From the NCBI RefSeq assembly GCF_002443255.2, contig NW_019211455.1, positions 49,626,638-49,690,637 on the forward strand: a stretch of 64,000 bases of DNA. The letters are read 5' to 3'. Shown here piece by piece: positions 63,041 through 64,000 of this stretch. The notes under the pieces are model-generated. The model saw nothing but the letters and a program-made list of their open reading frames with translations. It searched no databases and was not told the DNA's origin. Made by a program: the position numbers and the translations under genes. How positions within the stretch are numbered: position 1 is the stretch's first letter; the number at the start of each line of letters is the position of its first letter. The DNA comes from Varroa destructor (taxonomy: Eukaryota > Arthropoda > Arachnida > Mesostigmata > Varroidae).

Positions 63041-64000
63041 TAGTCTGTCATAGAACTTTCCGGGCACAAGACGACCTCTCATCTTTAACGTGTTGGTTTA
63101 AAGGAACGTGATTTTGTCCTCAGTGATTTAATTAATAAGAAACATTATATGCCAATGGATGAACATATTTAATGAATAAGCTGACTAGTGAACAGCTGGT
63201 AGGGTCAATGTGGCTGAACCGCATTCATAACTTACCCGCCAAAAGGTGCAAAAATGCCGTTACCCGTAAACTACAGACGACTTCAGCAATACAATTTTTT
63301 TGCTCTCCGTCATGCTAAATAAAATTTTATTTTATGACGACTAATATTGCCGACTAATATAAAACACCGACCACTGACCGCTGTCCGTAAACGGTTCAGT
63401 GCTTATTTAACTGATCGATATTTGTTTGTATTGAGTTGACCTAGTATTACCTTCGATCTTCGTTCATCTTGCGAATGGTTGCCATTTGTACCGGAGTGAG
63501 ATGATGAAAAGCCTTAATAAACGCTCAATTACATCACAACTGTAAAATTAGGAACGGTGTTCGTGGCACAGCTGAAACTGAGCTATCACGTCCTTGATCT
63601 GCTGACCATCTGGCCTTTTTGATTAGAGCAATATTGGCATTTAGAGAATAAGATATGTCCAGGGCGGTTGCCGCTTTGGTTTTCCGTGTCTATTTTGCAG
63701 ACGGTGAAATTGTTGAGAAAACGGAAACGAACATAGGTTAATACAGTACCTCGATTTATGTCCTATGGTGGGAAATTTAATTGTTCGGTTTATTAAACTA
63801 TGCTATTTTTTTTTTGTTACATAGCATATAATATATTTTACACATTAAGCGCTTCTACGAGACATCTTGACAATGCGCAAAAAAATAACTAAATATATTC
63901 GGATCTTAAAACTTTACTCACGAAATTTTGTTATTATTTTCTAAAGAAATTATTTCACAATCGTTTTCTTGGCTGTTATTTTAAAGGAGTATTATTTCCT
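63041..64000. other. AT-rich end of the window with no gene seen
   Basis: No RT continuation is visible downstream of the LINE fragment. Small features are a 16-bp palindrome (aaataaaattttattt, about 63319-63334) and a nearby repeated cgactaatat. Confidence 0.5.

Noticed and set aside
62836..63069. 77-codon minus-strand ORF
   Set aside because: It overlaps the + strand RT-like frame and encodes nothing recognisable.

Overview
This is a stretch of a eukaryotic, intron-containing nuclear genome. It is AT-rich and gene-poor, and dotted with (TA)n, (GT)n, (ATGT)n and homopolymer tracts. It has no operons, tight gene packing or bacterial signals. Degenerate TTAGG/CCTAA runs, at least four decayed mariner transposases and a LINE-type reverse transcriptase remnant fit an arthropod. 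A chelicerate or mite would suit, but the sequence does not fix the species.

Only one gene is convincing. It lies on the + strand at 26762-30979 and has four coding exons joined at phase-0 GT-AG introns. The product of about 544 residues is a divergent member of the SYNCRIP / hnRNP R-Q / A1CF / RBM46-47 family, with three RRMs and an Arg-rich tail. It has two unusual features. About 175 residues of Ala/Thr/Ser/Pro-rich low-complexity sequence sit between RRM1 and RRM2, where relatives have only a few residues. RRM1 has also lost the aromatic RNP residues that normally contact RNA.

Layout: 1-9.7 kb holds no gene I can support, one 38-bp palindrome at 3.0 kb, and a mariner C-terminal relic at 9.7 kb. 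From 10 to 26.7 kb the sequence is noncoding or unassigned, with a 20-bp-stem hairpin at 11.6 kb, telomere-like TTAGG at 16.6 kb and an unassigned minus-strand ORF at 24.0-24.35 kb. The RRM gene occupies 26.7-31.1 kb, with another hairpin in its first intron. From 31 to 40 kb it is mostly unassigned, with a second 38-bp palindrome at 34.25 kb and a long (TA)n tract at 36.3 kb. Two further mariner relics lie at 40.0-43.5 kb. From 43.5 to 57.6 kb only unassigned ORFs are visible, then a fourth mariner relic at 57.6-58.1 kb and a LINE RT fragment at 62.7 kb.

All four mariner relics are on the minus strand and broken by stops and frameshifts, so none can be active. No tRNA, rRNA or CRISPR array was recognised. 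Many short ORFs have plausible codon use but no recognisable product. I list only the better ones, at low confidence.
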